From: Paenibacillus sp. yr247
GTDB lineage: Bacteria; Bacillota; Bacilli; Paenibacillales; NBRC-103111
Assembly (NCBI RefSeq): GCF_900103825.1
Contig: NZ_FNIF01000001.1
Span: forward strand, 558,001 to 622,000
Direction of reading: 5' to 3'
DNA: 64,000 bases
The notes beneath the pieces are model-generated. The model was not told the origin of the DNA. It saw only the letters and a list, made by a program, of their open reading frames with translations, and made no database searches. Made by a program: the position numbers and the translations under genes. Every line of letters starts with the position of its first letter. The stretch's first letter is position 1. Shown piece by piece: positions 44,201-52,418 of this stretch.

Positions 44201-44360
44201 GATCTTTTTTAACCAGCGCGCTTACATATCCAAATGCGGCTGATCCACCCAAAATTCCTGCCAGAAAGGCACAAATGAGGGTCCATTTTAAGGTAATCCA
44301 TGTTACTTTGAATGTTGTTCTCACCCAAGGGCGATTCCATTTAGCAAAAAAATTGCGCAT
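41238..44360 (-). CDS. class A penicillin-binding protein 1A, with C-terminal fibronectin III domains
   Basis: 1040 residues. A short basic cytoplasmic tail and one membrane helix lead into a GT51 glycosyltransferase domain (EDKDFNNHHGIDFRGL, GGSTITQQLARRVFL). A transpeptidase domain follows with STMK at Ser425, SYN and SGKTGSTQDDADAWF. After about 800 residues come a Pro-rich linker and two fibronectin III-like domains joined by a Gly/Pro/Thr spacer. It polymerises and cross-links peptidoglycan outside the membrane. The start is set at ATG 44360; AGGAGG lies 12 bases upstream. It is longer than Bacillus PBP1 because of the FN3 tail. Confidence 0.93.
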   Translation of the reverse strand: MRNFFAKWNRPWVRTTFKVTWITLKWTLICAFLAGILGGSAAFGYVSALVKKDPVRSEESIRQQMQENAVTGFAYFNDDTVIGQLRTEEDRRLVQLDDIPQVLLDAVLSIEDKDFNNHHGIDFRGLYRAVTQKLLNEEVQTGGSTITQQLARRVFLTLDRDDGRKARELLLALRMERLMSKDEILLAYLNKIPYGNGATGYNLYGIKAAAKGLFNIDDLDKLNVAQAAYLAGLPQSPSQYSAFTSKPDFDEEGFKKAVTREQLVLKRMLEEKKITNEQYQEALKFDLKASMPPAAQKAYTTYPYLMIETEKEAAEILLKIQKPDLDPKINQAAYNEALKGIHTQLLRGGYQIYTTIDKTIYDSMHEISSNEKNFAPTDEKKGGIEQVGAIMIDSKSGAIKGMIEGRNFFDEQLNHATQAFRQPGSTMKPIAAYIPALEKGAIQPASVVDDIPIILKDGVKGFHLPENWDHKFHGLMTARRALNQSYNIPAIDLFLNKVGINDAWDFAKKLGITSIQKEDYYAQTGVIGGLSRGTSVKELTGAYASIPNKGVFNETFMIREIKDSNGITIYTHAQKPTPVYSPQSAYLITDMMKTVISQGTATDLMKKYKSYGKIEISGKTGSTQDDADAWFMGFTPDITVGVWIGYDQPINKLSSKTLQTYHAKDIWALIMNRTIEQKPELFPTKTFAKPDGIVSATVSSLSGKLPSELTTNSDLQVTDLFNKKFVPTEVDNVMVRMKISSFKGLNYMAQDHTPADFTQEKTVIKRQKSISQLLKEVEEAMSKLPEKSRKPIENYKPADYDDDAPSEIDPRVDDGKEPAAPTNVITTKSGDTATIAFQPSTNPDLVGYRLYRSDNRGKFQLIGGKVVLAGAEPKFVDNIPGASLMGYFVTAVDVAGKESLPSRSSYTDGSSLDSLFVPPVDGNQIPGSPNPPTGIGEPPGTGNNGTTPAKDLPAAPTSLKAKADGAGIMLTWRANASKDKVKMYNVYFSDKEKGPFTKLGSVNDATEFHYYAAAYNGYYKVTAVNNAGESKPSTSIAYNN

Positions 44361-44494
44361 AAGTTCCAATATCCTCCTTACATGAACGCTAATAGTATAC
44401 CATAAGTGCCCCTCATGCGGTAATTCTAACAGAAGAAAGGAAGCCAAACTGGTTTGACAATACCCAGGAATCTGTGATATAACTTTTATCAAAT

Positions 44495-44790
44495 GCGTAG
44501 ATGGATCAGCAGTAGGTAGCTTGTGGATGCTTTCAGAGAGCCGGTGGAGGGTGCGAACCGGTACCTGCAGGTTAGTGAATTACGGTCTTGAGCAGTGAAT
44601 GGGAACCTGCAGCAACATTGAGCTGCACTAGTAGTGTTTGCCGACTAAACCCCGTTAAAGGTTCTTGAGTGGAAATAGTTAGCCGTACACCTAACATCTT
44701 GTTATAGATGTACGTAACTGCTGTTTTAATTAGGGTGGTACCGCGAGTCAAGTCTTCTCGTCCCTTGTGGATAAGAAGGCTTTTTTGTAT
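44495..44790 (+). ncRNA. tyrosyl T-box leader of tyrS
   Basis: AGGGTGGTACCGCG (44732-44745) is the T-box sequence that pairs with the NCCA end of uncharged tRNA. Upstream are AGCAGTA, AGAGAGCC and GGGTGCGAACCGG, typical of stem I. The likely specifier is TAC at 44581-44583 in GTGAATTACGG, a Tyr codon, which fits the tyrS gene downstream. The terminator is AAGTCTTCT against AAGAAGGCTTTTTT (44750-44787). Uncharged tRNA-Tyr should favour the antiterminator and allow tyrS expression. This leader fills most of the 458-base gap before tyrS. Confidence 0.93.
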
Positions 44791-44817
44791 TTTTTAGGAC
44801 AAAGGAGATGGATGAAC

Positions 44818-46077
44818 ATGAGTATTTTGAAGGATTTGGAGTTTCGTGGACTGCTTCATCAAATAACGGACCGCGATGGCTTGGACAAAAAGCTTAGCGA
44901 AGAACGAGTCGTGCTGTATTGCGGCTTTGACCCGACAGCGGACAGCTTGCATATCGGTAGTCTGCTCCCCATTCTAACTTTGAGACGGTTTCAGCTGGCT
45001 GGTCACATTCCTCTGGCACTCGTTGGCGGTGGTACGGGTCTAATTGGTGATCCAAGTGGGAAAGCCAATGAAAGAACGTTGAATGGACCTGAGACGGTAG
45101 AAGCATGGTCCCAGAGCATTAAATGGCAGCTGTCCCGTTTCCTCGATTTCTCAGCAGAAATTGAAAATAGCGCTGAGCTAGTCAACAATTATGATTGGCT
45201 CGGTTCTCTGAATGTAATCGAATTTCTTCGTGATGTTGGTAAAAATTTTACAGTGAATTATATGCTAGCGAAGGATTCCGTTGATTCACGGATTACGAAA
45301 GGGATTTCCTTCACTGAGTTCAGCTATATGATTCTGCAATCCTACGATTTCTTAAAGCTGAATGAAACGAAAAATTGCTCCTTACAAATTGGCGGAAGCG
45401 ACCAATGGGGCAACATTACGGCGGGTCTTGAGCTCATCGGCAAGACAACAGATAAACGTGCTTACGGGGTGACATTGCCGCTTGTGACAAAGAGTGACGG
45501 ACAAAAGTTCGGGAAGACAGAAGGCGGAGCCATTTGGCTGGATGCAAGCAAGACGTCTCCTTATCAGTTCTACCAATTCTGGTTAGGCACAGCCGACAAC
45601 GACGTCATCCGTTTCCTGAAATATTTCACATTCATTAGCCGCGAGGAAATCGAACGTCTCGAAGAAGAAGTGCAGGCACAGCCTGAGAAAAGAGAGGCGC
45701 AGAAATTATTAGCAAGCGAAGTGACGAAGCTTGTGCATGGAAGAGAAGCGCTGGAAAGCGCACTGAACATAACAACAGCTTTATTTAATGGTAACATACA
45801 GGAACTTTCTCGTAAGGAGATTGAAGAAGCTTTCAAGGACGTTCCATCAACTACATTAGAACAAGATGACATTGCATTGGTGGATTTACTCATTGCTGTT
45901 GGAGCGGCTCCATCCAAACGTCAAGCACGCCAAGATATTGAAAGCGGAGCCGTTACTGTTAACGGCGTAAAAGTGACTGGGCTCGATGCCATTGTCAAAG
46001 ATTTGGGCAAGCTTGGGGAGTCATACCTCATCATTCGCCGCGGGAAAAAGAATTACTATCTTGCACAGTTTGCATAA
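44818..46077 (+). CDS. tyrS: tyrosyl-tRNA synthetase
   Basis: 419 residues. It is a class I synthetase of the TyrRS type. CGFDPTADSLHIGSL contains the HIGH-like motif, GGSDQWGN and NYMLAKDSV the tyrosine-binding region, KFGKTEGG the KMSKS-like loop, and the C-terminus has an S4-like RNA-binding domain (SKRQARQDIESGAVTVNGVKV). Of two in-frame ATGs, 44818 has the better spacing (10 bases) from AAAGGAG; 44812 is the alternative. It is controlled by the T-box just upstream and converges on rpsD. Confidence 0.95.
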   Translation: MSILKDLEFRGLLHQITDRDGLDKKLSEERVVLYCGFDPTADSLHIGSLLPILTLRRFQLAGHIPLALVGGGTGLIGDPSGKANERTLNGPETVEAWSQSIKWQLSRFLDFSAEIENSAELVNNYDWLGSLNVIEFLRDVGKNFTVNYMLAKDSVDSRITKGISFTEFSYMILQSYDFLKLNETKNCSLQIGGSDQWGNITAGLELIGKTTDKRAYGVTLPLVTKSDGQKFGKTEGGAIWLDASKTSPYQFYQFWLGTADNDVIRFLKYFTFISREEIERLEEEVQAQPEKREAQKLLASEVTKLVHGREALESALNITTALFNGNIQELSRKEIEEAFKDVPSTTLEQDDIALVDLLIAVGAAPSKRQARQDIESGAVTVNGVKVTGLDAIVKDLGKLGESYLIIRRGKKNYYLAQFA

Positions 46078-46150
46078 TGAGATAAACTAGCATCGAGGTC
46101 TTTCGAAGACGAGGGCCTCGAACTTATACATTCTGATGTGGATAAAAAAT

Positions 46151-46180
46151 AAACCCCTTAGAGAAATCCCTAAGGGGTTT
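46151..46180. terminator. bidirectional terminator
   Basis: AAACCCCTTAG and CTAAGGGGTTT form a perfect 11-base stem between tyrS and rpsD. Confidence 0.88.
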
Positions 46181-46187
46181 GCTTTTA

Positions 46188-46787
46188 TTAACGGCTGTAG
46201 AACTCGACGATTTGTTTCTCGTCAATTTCTTGTGGAAGCTCGGAACGTTCTGGCAAACGGATGTACTTACCTTCTACGCTTGCGTCGTTGAACTCAAGGT
46301 AAGTTGGCAGGTAGTTACGGTTAGCAAGAGCTTCTTTCACAGCGGAAAGACCTTTGCTTCTTTCACGAAGAGCGATAACGTCGCCAGTAGATACGATGTA
46401 AGAAGCGATATCTACTTTTTTGCCGTTCACAGTTACGTGACCGTGAGCAACTAATTGACGTGCGCCTGCACGGGAGTTGGAAAGACCAAGACGGTAAACC
46501 AGGTTGTCCAAACGGCTTTCAAGCAAGATCATGAAGTTCTCACCAGAGATACCTTTAAGTTTGGAAGCTTTATCAAATAAGTTGCGGAATTGCTTCTCGT
46601 TCAAACCGTACATGTGGCGAAGCTTTTGTTTTTCATTTAATTGAACGCCATAACCGCTCATTTTTTTGCGTTGACCTGGGCCATGTTGACCTGGAGGGAA
46701 TGGGCGTTTCATGTCTTTACCGTTACCACTCAAAGAAATACCAACACGACGGCTTAATTTAAATTTAGGTCCTGTATAACGTGACAT
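46188..46787 (-). CDS. rpsD: 30S ribosomal protein S4
   Basis: 199 residues, full length. It is one of the first proteins bound in 30S assembly, and in Bacillus it represses its own synthesis. The N-terminus [19 protein letters not shown] is highly conserved. [35 protein letters not shown] follows, and the S4 RNA-binding domain is [45 protein letters not shown] lies before the ATG. It is monocistronic with a strong promoter and a leader of about 190 bases. Its location next to tyrS matches Bacillus rather than the alpha operon. Confidence 0.97.
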   Translation of the reverse strand: MSRYTGPKFKLSRRVGISLSGNGKDMKRPFPPGQHGPGQRKKMSGYGVQLNEKQKLRHMYGLNEKQFRNLFDKASKLKGISGENFMILLESRLDNLVYRLGLSNSRAGARQLVAHGHVTVNGKKVDIASYIVSTGDVIALRERSKGLSAVKEALANRNYLPTYLEFNDASVEGKYIRLPERSELPQEIDEKQIVEFYSR

Positions 46788-46982
46788 TTAGGAAAAACTC
46801 CTTCTTTAACAAATAGTTTAGTAGATAGCATCTAGATGTCAGGGTGAAGACAAGTGCCTGGTTTTGCTTACGAATCATATTGTGATTCCCTGACAAGAGT
46901 AGTTCAGCCGCTGTCTTGGCAGGAGCAAAAGCAGTGAGGGTGATCACAAATGGCATTCACCGAAATCATGTTGTTACTCGAC
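46788..46982 (-). ncRNA. rpsD leader, candidate S4 autoregulatory site
   Basis: A leader of about 190 bases lies between the promoter and rpsD. It contains a conserved-looking stem: CAGGG next to AATCACAATATGATTC and a distal CCTG. Bacillus subtilis rpsD is known to be autoregulated by S4 binding to a structured leader. I infer the same here from gene identity and leader length and have not folded it. Confidence 0.5.
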
Positions 46983-46987
46983 TTCTA

Positions 46988-47016
46988 ATTTTATTAAAAA
47001 TAGGGGCAAGTGTCAA
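46988..47016 (-). promoter_or_regulatory. rpsD promoter
   Basis: TTGACA (47016-47011) and TAAAAT (46993-46988) are separated by exactly 17 bases on the minus strand, a near-consensus sigma-A promoter. Confidence 0.85.
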
Positions 47017-47137
47017 GTCTCAATCCTTAGATAGGATTCTAAAAAATCGTGCAATAAGCACAGAAAAATAGTATGATATATGAGGTAAGATTTAGCCTGG
47101 ATCAATAGGACTATAGTATGTTGGTGAAGGAGAGCCT

Positions 47138-49126
47138 ATGAGTGAATCACTTCGTAGTATGAAACAACATAGTTGTGCAGAACACTTCGAAGAGTTTCTT
47201 CGGCAAGGACTTGTTCTTTCTAGCAACTTTTCCTATTGGGAATCCAATTGTTATGAAGCATTGCAGGATGCGTTTGAGTACTGGATTCACCAATTCGGCC
47301 AAGCGATGCTGCCCCCTCAAACCGCATTGCTATGCGTTAATACTGATCTTAGTGTTGTGAATTCCTGCTCCCATGACTTTCCTGTTATGGATGCTTTTCT
47401 GCAGGTAGGAGCATCCTGGAGCTACGCAGAGCGAAATGATAATCCTCTAGCTCGATGTGCAAGGAATCCAAAATTGCATATGATGACAGGCGATGAAATG
47501 AGCGCAAAAGAGCTAAAGACCGTTCTGGCTGCTTCGATTCCAGTTATAGATCCGCAAGGAAAACCAATTTCATATTTGGGACTATTCTCCCAGTCACCTA
47601 CACAACCTGACGAATTTGTCCAAATGCTATATGTCCTTGCTATTTCATTCCAAAGCTGTGTGCATAGCGTGGAGGATCGTCGCAAATATAATCATTTGTC
47701 CATGCAAAACCAACAAAGGGAACTTGACTTTAAGAAGCATGATATCTTATTCGAGGCTTCCAAAAAGCTGCATGCCAAAATTGATGTCGATTCAGTGTTG
47801 ACCGAAGTTATTGAATGTATGCATAGCGTTTACCCCAAAATACAAGTAGATTTATTGCTCTCACAAGACAACGATTCAACGAATCTGTCTGTGAAGCCTT
47901 TGAATTTCCAGAATACAGAGAATGACATTTGTACGCGTGCTTTTATGGAAGGGCATGTTATTTTTGAACCTACGTCCGGCAGCAATGGGCCAAGCACAGG
48001 CAAGATAGCGGCTCCGTTATCCGGCAAGCAGGGTGTATACGGTGTATTGTACATGAAATCTGAGCATGATTTGATTCACGCTTCGGATTTGCAATTCATT
48101 TCATTGCTTGCCGATACAGCCGGCTCGGCCTTTGAGAACGCAAAGTTGTATGAGCAGTCCAATCTAATGATTAACGAGCTTCGCCTTATTAATGAAATCA
48201 CCAAGCAGCTAAATCAGAGTTTGCGATTAAACGAAATTTTCAACTCAGCATCGAGCGAAATTTTAAGCATATTCGGTGCGGATTACAGCTGTATTTTACA
48301 AAAGGATAAAGAAAGTGAGAAATTAATCGTACAAGCTACTAATTTGCCTGCTATGTTTCATGAGACCATTACCTTGAATCAAGGCTTTTCAGGCCTCGTC
48401 TACAACTCCAAAGAACCGATTATCATCTCGGACTATTTGATCAATGACAAGGTGAAATCGAGGCTGATGCAGTTGACCAACGCGCGGTCGCTAATTGGTT
48501 CACCGATTCTAGTGAATGGACGAGTTGAAGGCGTTATTCTAGTGGTACATAGCAAGCCTAATTTTTTCTCCTATGATAATTATAAATTGCTGCAGGTTCT
48601 CTCTGGGCATATAGGTCTAGCCATGACGAACGCTTCGCTGCATGCTGAAGTGAAACGCATGGTCATTACAGACAATCTGACGGGACTTTATGTACGTCAT
48701 TATTTAGATGAACAGGCTAATTTGTTACAAAAGAAGGACTTCTGCGGCTCGCTTATCGTTGTTGATATTGACAATTTCAAGCGGATTAATGATACGCATG
48801 GTCATCAAATTGGCGATAAAATATTGATCCAGGTTAGCCAAATTATCAAGACCAGCATAAGGGATAGTGATATTGCAGCAAGATGGGGCGGGGAAGAGCT
48901 TGCGGTTTACTTACCGCAAGTCGCAAAGGATCAGACGATTCGTATCGCAGAACGCATCCGTCTACGTGTCCTTGAGGAGACGAATCCTCAAGTAACCGTT
49001 TCCTGTGGCGTTTCCGATTGGAATTGGGAAGAAGATAAGATAAGTGTGGAATCACTGTTCTATCGTGCCGATATGGCTCTTTATCAAGCTAAAAATAACG
49101 GCCGTAACCAAATTCAGATTGGTTAG
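47138..49126 (+). CDS. GAF-GGDEF diguanylate cyclase (YtrP-like)
   Basis: 662 residues, soluble. Two or three GAF-like sensor domains (about 1-180, 200-335 and 345-500) lead into a C-terminal GGDEF domain. That domain looks fully active: DNLTGLYVRHYLDEQ, VVDIDNFKRINDTHGHQIGD with metal and guanine residues, and ARWGGEEL. An RDSD inhibitory I-site lies just before the active site. It should make c-di-GMP in response to a signal sensed by the GAF domains. GAAGGAGAG lies before the ATG. Its place beside rpsD matches YtrP of Bacillus. Confidence 0.88.
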   Translation: MSESLRSMKQHSCAEHFEEFLRQGLVLSSNFSYWESNCYEALQDAFEYWIHQFGQAMLPPQTALLCVNTDLSVVNSCSHDFPVMDAFLQVGASWSYAERNDNPLARCARNPKLHMMTGDEMSAKELKTVLAASIPVIDPQGKPISYLGLFSQSPTQPDEFVQMLYVLAISFQSCVHSVEDRRKYNHLSMQNQQRELDFKKHDILFEASKKLHAKIDVDSVLTEVIECMHSVYPKIQVDLLLSQDNDSTNLSVKPLNFQNTENDICTRAFMEGHVIFEPTSGSNGPSTGKIAAPLSGKQGVYGVLYMKSEHDLIHASDLQFISLLADTAGSAFENAKLYEQSNLMINELRLINEITKQLNQSLRLNEIFNSASSEILSIFGADYSCILQKDKESEKLIVQATNLPAMFHETITLNQGFSGLVYNSKEPIIISDYLINDKVKSRLMQLTNARSLIGSPILVNGRVEGVILVVHSKPNFFSYDNYKLLQVLSGHIGLAMTNASLHAEVKRMVITDNLTGLYVRHYLDEQANLLQKKDFCGSLIVVDIDNFKRINDTHGHQIGDKILIQVSQIIKTSIRDSDIAARWGGEELAVYLPQVAKDQTIRIAERIRLRVLEETNPQVTVSCGVSDWNWEEDKISVESLFYRADMALYQAKNNGRNQIQIG

Positions 49127-49131
49127 AACGA

Positions 49132-49163
49132 AAAAAGTACTTGTCTATGGACGAGTGCTTTTT
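49132..49163 (+). terminator. terminator
   Basis: AAAAGTACTTGTC pairs with GACGAGTGCTTTTT around a TATG loop. Confidence 0.8.
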
Positions 49164-49291
49164 GTTTTCTCATAAATTTTGCAGCGAGAGGGTAAACTGT
49201 CTAAGGTAGGCATATATATACCTACATTTCTCTTCCTGAACCTGCTGTAAAATGTTACAATGGTTTGGTCTAAGAGGAGGATGGTCGAAAT

Positions 49292-49975
49292 TTGTTAGTA
49301 TTTAACAGAAAGCGCATACTGCTAGTTCTATTTATTATCATTTTGCTCGTTGGCTTGATTTACTTTTTCTTCTTTAACCCTATAGGCGTTAAACTCACTC
49401 ATAGCAACATGCGACAGCTATCTGAAAATTTAAGAGAAATTGGTTGGCCTGGTAAAATCATTGGAATGGCTTTGATTTTCATTCAAACGTTTTTTCCATT
49501 TATTCCGTTTGTTCTTGTAGCAGGGACAAGTGTTGCTATTTTTGGAATAAAAGTTGGATTTCTCGTGAATTACGTGATGTCTTGCTTAGGAGCAATCGCA
49601 TCTTTTTATTTTGCTCGTTATTATGGACATGCTTGGGTAGAGAAAAAACTTGAGAGATTTCCGTTGGCTGTTCAGTTTAGCCAGCAGATGGAGAAACGTG
49701 GATTCTTGTATGTACTATTAGGGAGATTGATACCGATTTTACCTTCTTCAGCGATAAACTTTGCTGCGGGGCTGACAAGGATGCGTTTTACTCATTTTCT
49801 ATGGGGAACCTTGCTCGGGAAACTGCCGATCGTATTTTTGGAATCGATGATTGCCCATGATTTATTTCATTTTCACAAATATAAGGGAAGACTCCTCTTA
49901 TTGTTGGCCATTCTCGTCGTTTTGATTCTCATTGGAAACGGCGTAAAGAAAGTACTCGCAGCTAAGACGAAGTAA
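49292..49975 (+). CDS. TVP38/TMEM64 family membrane protein
   Basis: 227 residues with about five to six membrane helices. The DedA/VTT-type region is visible as FIQTFFPFIPFVLVAGTSVAIFG, YVMSCLGAIASFYFARYYG and LGRLIPILPSSAINFAAGLTRM. Members are thought to scramble or move lipids, and the YtxB/YdjX/YdjZ group is of uncertain role in bacteria. The start is TTG, with GGAGG 11 bases before it; there is no better start in frame. It is a single gene. Confidence 0.84.
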   Translation: MLVFNRKRILLVLFIIILLVGLIYFFFFNPIGVKLTHSNMRQLSENLREIGWPGKIIGMALIFIQTFFPFIPFVLVAGTSVAIFGIKVGFLVNYVMSCLGAIASFYFARYYGHAWVEKKLERFPLAVQFSQQMEKRGFLYVLLGRLIPILPSSAINFAAGLTRMRFTHFLWGTLLGKLPIVFLESMIAHDLFHFHKYKGRLLLLLAILVVLILIGNGVKKVLAAKTK

Positions 49976-50087
49976 AGCCGTTTTTGGAGAATGCAGGAAA
50001 TTTTCTAGTTGCGCTATGTCACCTTTCCAAGTTATCATATAGGAAGCAAGGCGACAATTCATATGCGAATAAATGGAGGAATGGAAT

Positions 50088-50336
50088 ATGCCAAGTGCTA
50101 ATAATGCCGCAATTGTTGAAATTTCACAAACAGCTAATAAATTCAGATCGTCAATCGTTCTTCAATATGATAATAAGTATATCGATGTGAAAAGTATCCT
50201 AGGATTGTTTACTACGCTTCTTAGCTCCAGCAAATATGATCTGCATGTTCATGGTCCAGATAAGGAAGAAGCGAAAATCGCAATGGCCGACGTGTTCGCT
50301 AAGCACGATCTAGGTGTTAACGTAGTAGAGGATTAG
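50088..50336 (+). CDS. HPr-like protein lacking the His15 region but keeping Ser46
   Basis: 82 residues. From residue 13 on it aligns with HPr: ISQTANKFRSSIVLQYDNKYIDVKSILGLFTTLL, then HVHGPDKEEAKIAMADVFAKHDLG. The Ser in KSILGL (Ser36 here) corresponds to HPr Ser46, the HPr kinase target. The N-terminal strand and GLHARPAT loop are absent: Asn5 falls at the His15 position and Ala7 at Arg17. The upstream frame is closed by TAA at 50070, so no longer form exists. GGAGG lies eight bases before ATG 50088. It cannot carry EI-derived phosphate and resembles an extreme Crh. Confidence 0.8.
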   Translation: MPSANNAAIVEISQTANKFRSSIVLQYDNKYIDVKSILGLFTTLLSSSKYDLHVHGPDKEEAKIAMADVFAKHDLGVNVVED

Positions 50337-50349
50337 AATCATTCTTAAA

Positions 50350-50384
50350 GAAGGTACTCTCAGAATCTCTGAGGGTACCTTCTC
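50350..50384 (+). terminator. terminator
   Basis: GAAGGTACTCTCAGA and TCTGAGGGTACCTTC form a 15-base stem (one G-T pair) with an ATC loop, followed by a weak T-tract. Confidence 0.78.
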
Positions 50385-50458
50385 TTGTATATTGATGCAA
50401 TTTCGCTTAATATAGATCATATAAGGACGGATGACTTTGCGTATAGGGGGAAGTGGGA

Positions 50459-50746
50459 ATGTCTTCATCTGAACTATTGCTGGACTTGAATCAAAAAGCG
50501 CTTAATCTTCTTCAAGAAGATGCAGATAAAATCGAAAAGCTAATCGAAGTACAAATGGGGAATTTGACAACTCGTCAATGCCCGCTGTATGAAGAAGTTT
50601 TAGATACGCAAATGTACGGACTCTCTAGGGAAATTGATTTTGCCATTCGGGCGGGACTTATTTCCGAGATGCCTGGTAAACAAATTCTCAACAAGCTTGA
50701 ACGTAACCTTGCACAGCTATATGAAGCGCTAAATAATAAAAAGTAA
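50459..50746 (+). CDS. ylaN: YlaN family protein
   Basis: 95 residues, close to Bacillus YlaN in length and sequence. [39 protein letters not shown] is the family signature. YlaN is a small helical protein essential under iron limitation in Bacillus; recent work links it to Fur control. ATG 50459 has GGGGGAAG upstream; GTG 50453 is closer to that site. The gene is monocistronic with a strong terminator. Confidence 0.93.
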   Translation: MSSSELLLDLNQKALNLLQEDADKIEKLIEVQMGNLTTRQCPLYEEVLDTQMYGLSREIDFAIRAGLISEMPGKQILNKLERNLAQLYEALNNKK

Positions 50747-50770
50747 CCCTTCAAACGGGTTACTTTTTTT
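50737..50770 (+). terminator. terminator
   Basis: AAAAGTAACCC and GGGTTACTTTTTTT form a perfect stem that begins inside the last codons of ylaN. Confidence 0.86.
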
Positions 50771-50783
50771 GTGTTTGCTTCTT

Positions 50784-51830
50784 TTAGACTAAGAAGAATA
50801 CGACACCTAGGATGATGTAGACTACGAGAAGAAGAATGCCCTCATACCAGTTTGTTGATCCGTCCTGTGAGATTGATTTGGTGATGAAGACAGCAACAGC
50901 AATGGCTGCAAGTTCGTAGGTGGAGAATACGATGTTCATAGGCGTCCCATCCATGAAGAAGCTTGCAATGACAAGGATAGGTGCAACGAATAGAGCGATT
51001 TGTAACGAGCTTCCGATTGCTATTTCTACGGCGGCGCCCATTTTATTTTTCAAGGCCATCATCACAGCAGCACTATGTTCAGCAGCGTTACCAATGATCG
51101 CAATTAGGAAGGCACCTACGAACAACTCGGATAATCCAAACTTGTGCGTTACTTCCTCTAGTGTTCCGACCAACCACTCGCTTGTAAAGGCCACCATGGC
51201 TGTAGCTAAGACGAGAAAGATAATGGAGGTTGATTTGGACCAAGCAGCTTCACCGTGCTCAATAGCTTCGTCGGATAGCACTTCTTTATGAGTAATCATT
51301 GAAAATAAGAGCCATAGTAAGTAGGCCACAATGAGTAGAACGGCTACAATCATGCTCATCGATGATGTTTCCTTCGTAGTTAATCCGCCGGCAAATACGG
51401 CTGGTATGAACAACGCGATGACTCCTAGAATCATCAAGGAGGAGTTATGTGAGGCGAGTTTTATATTAAACGACTGTTCTTTGAACTTTAATCCGCCCGT
51501 GAAAAGACTCAGCCCCAGAACAAGAAGCAGATTTCCGATGATGGAACCAGTTAAGCTGGCTTTTACGACATCGAATAAACCGTCTTTAACCAAGAAGATT
51601 GCAATGATCAGCTCTGCCGCGTTCCCGAATGTTGCATTCAGAAATCCGCCAACCCGTTCGCCTGCGTAATGAGCGACACTCTCTGTCGCTTTGCCTAGAA
51701 AGCCAGCTACGAATATAATAGCGATAGCAGCGATGGCGAATTGCAATGTTTGGTTAAAATGCATGTAGTGGGCAACTGCACTCGTGACGAATGTGAGAAT
51801 TAAACCCACATAGAACAATTTTCCTTTCAA
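50784..51830 (-). CDS. cax: calcium/proton antiporter, CAX family
   Basis: 348 residues with about eleven membrane helices. The two inverted alpha repeats are visible: GGFLNATFGNAAELIIAIFLVKDGLFDVVKASLTGSIIGN and GAFLIAIIGNAAEHSAAVMMALKNKMGAAVEIAIGSSLQIALF, each with the GNAAE core that binds Ca2+. A short acidic loop (EAIEHGEAAW) lies between them. It expels Ca2+ in exchange for protons. AAAGGA lies upstream of the start. It is monocistronic and lies convergent with ylaN. Confidence 0.92.
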   Translation of the reverse strand: MKGKLFYVGLILTFVTSAVAHYMHFNQTLQFAIAAIAIIFVAGFLGKATESVAHYAGERVGGFLNATFGNAAELIIAIFLVKDGLFDVVKASLTGSIIGNLLLVLGLSLFTGGLKFKEQSFNIKLASHNSSLMILGVIALFIPAVFAGGLTTKETSSMSMIVAVLLIVAYLLWLLFSMITHKEVLSDEAIEHGEAAWSKSTSIIFLVLATAMVAFTSEWLVGTLEEVTHKFGLSELFVGAFLIAIIGNAAEHSAAVMMALKNKMGAAVEIAIGSSLQIALFVAPILVIASFFMDGTPMNIVFSTYELAAIAVAVFITKSISQDGSTNWYEGILLLVVYIILGVVFFLV

Positions 51831-51993
51831 TGTGAACCCTCCGACTCATATATATATATTGGTACTTTTTGACTTCTTTTAATATACCCACTTTAGCATC
51901 TAAAGTAAATTCGATTTGTAGAATGAAGCTGTCTTGCTTTCATCTATTGAACTTATTACAATAGATTTATACCAAGTTTAGGGAGTGATCCGT

Positions 51994-52371
51994 ATGTCCG
52001 AAGACAATCAAACAGGTTTAATTCGTATTTCTGATGATGTAGTATCGACTATTGCAGGTCTTGCAGCTCTGGAAACAGCAGGCATAGCAGGCATGTCAGG
52101 TGGCATCTCGGAAGGCTTAGCTAAGCGACTGAGTGGCAAGAATGTGCAACGTGGCGTCTCTGTTGAAGTAGGACAAGTGGAAGCAGCCATCGATCTACGC
52201 GTAATCGTCAATTACGGTTCCCGTATTCAGGATGTATGCAGGGATCTCCAAGAAAACGTGCGAGAGGCTGTTGAGAATATGACAGGCTTGTCCGTGGTGG
52301 AAGTTAATGTCAAGGTGGAAGGCGTCGCGTTTAAAGAAGATGAAGCAGACGACCCTCATCGTGTAAAATAA
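51994..52371 (+). CDS. Asp23/Gls24 family envelope stress protein
   Basis: 125 residues. GLIRISDDVVSTIAGLAALETAGIAGMSGG at the start and VEVGQVEAAIDLRVIVNYGSRIQDVCRDLQENVREAVENMTGLSVVEVNVKVEGVAF are the Asp23 signature. Such proteins assemble near the membrane and respond to envelope stress. ATG 51994 has GGGAG eight bases upstream. It is monocistronic and converges on ftsW. Confidence 0.93.
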   Translation: MSEDNQTGLIRISDDVVSTIAGLAALETAGIAGMSGGISEGLAKRLSGKNVQRGVSVEVGQVEAAIDLRVIVNYGSRIQDVCRDLQENVREAVENMTGLSVVEVNVKVEGVAFKEDEADDPHRVK

Positions 52372-52374
52372 AAT

Positions 52375-52418
52375 AAAAAAGACCCAATCGATTTCGACGT
52401 CGATTAGGGTCTTTTTTT
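52375..52418. terminator. bidirectional terminator overlapping the ftsW stop
   Basis: AAAAAGACCCAATCG pairs with CGATTAGGGTCTTTTTTT. Its right arm runs over the last codons of ftsW (stop at 52404-52406), so the terminator is partly coding. Confidence 0.85.

Noticed and set aside
51848-51860. ATATATATATAT run as a regulatory or mobile site
   Set aside because: A simple dinucleotide run in an AT-rich intergenic stretch upstream of cax; no flanking repeats.
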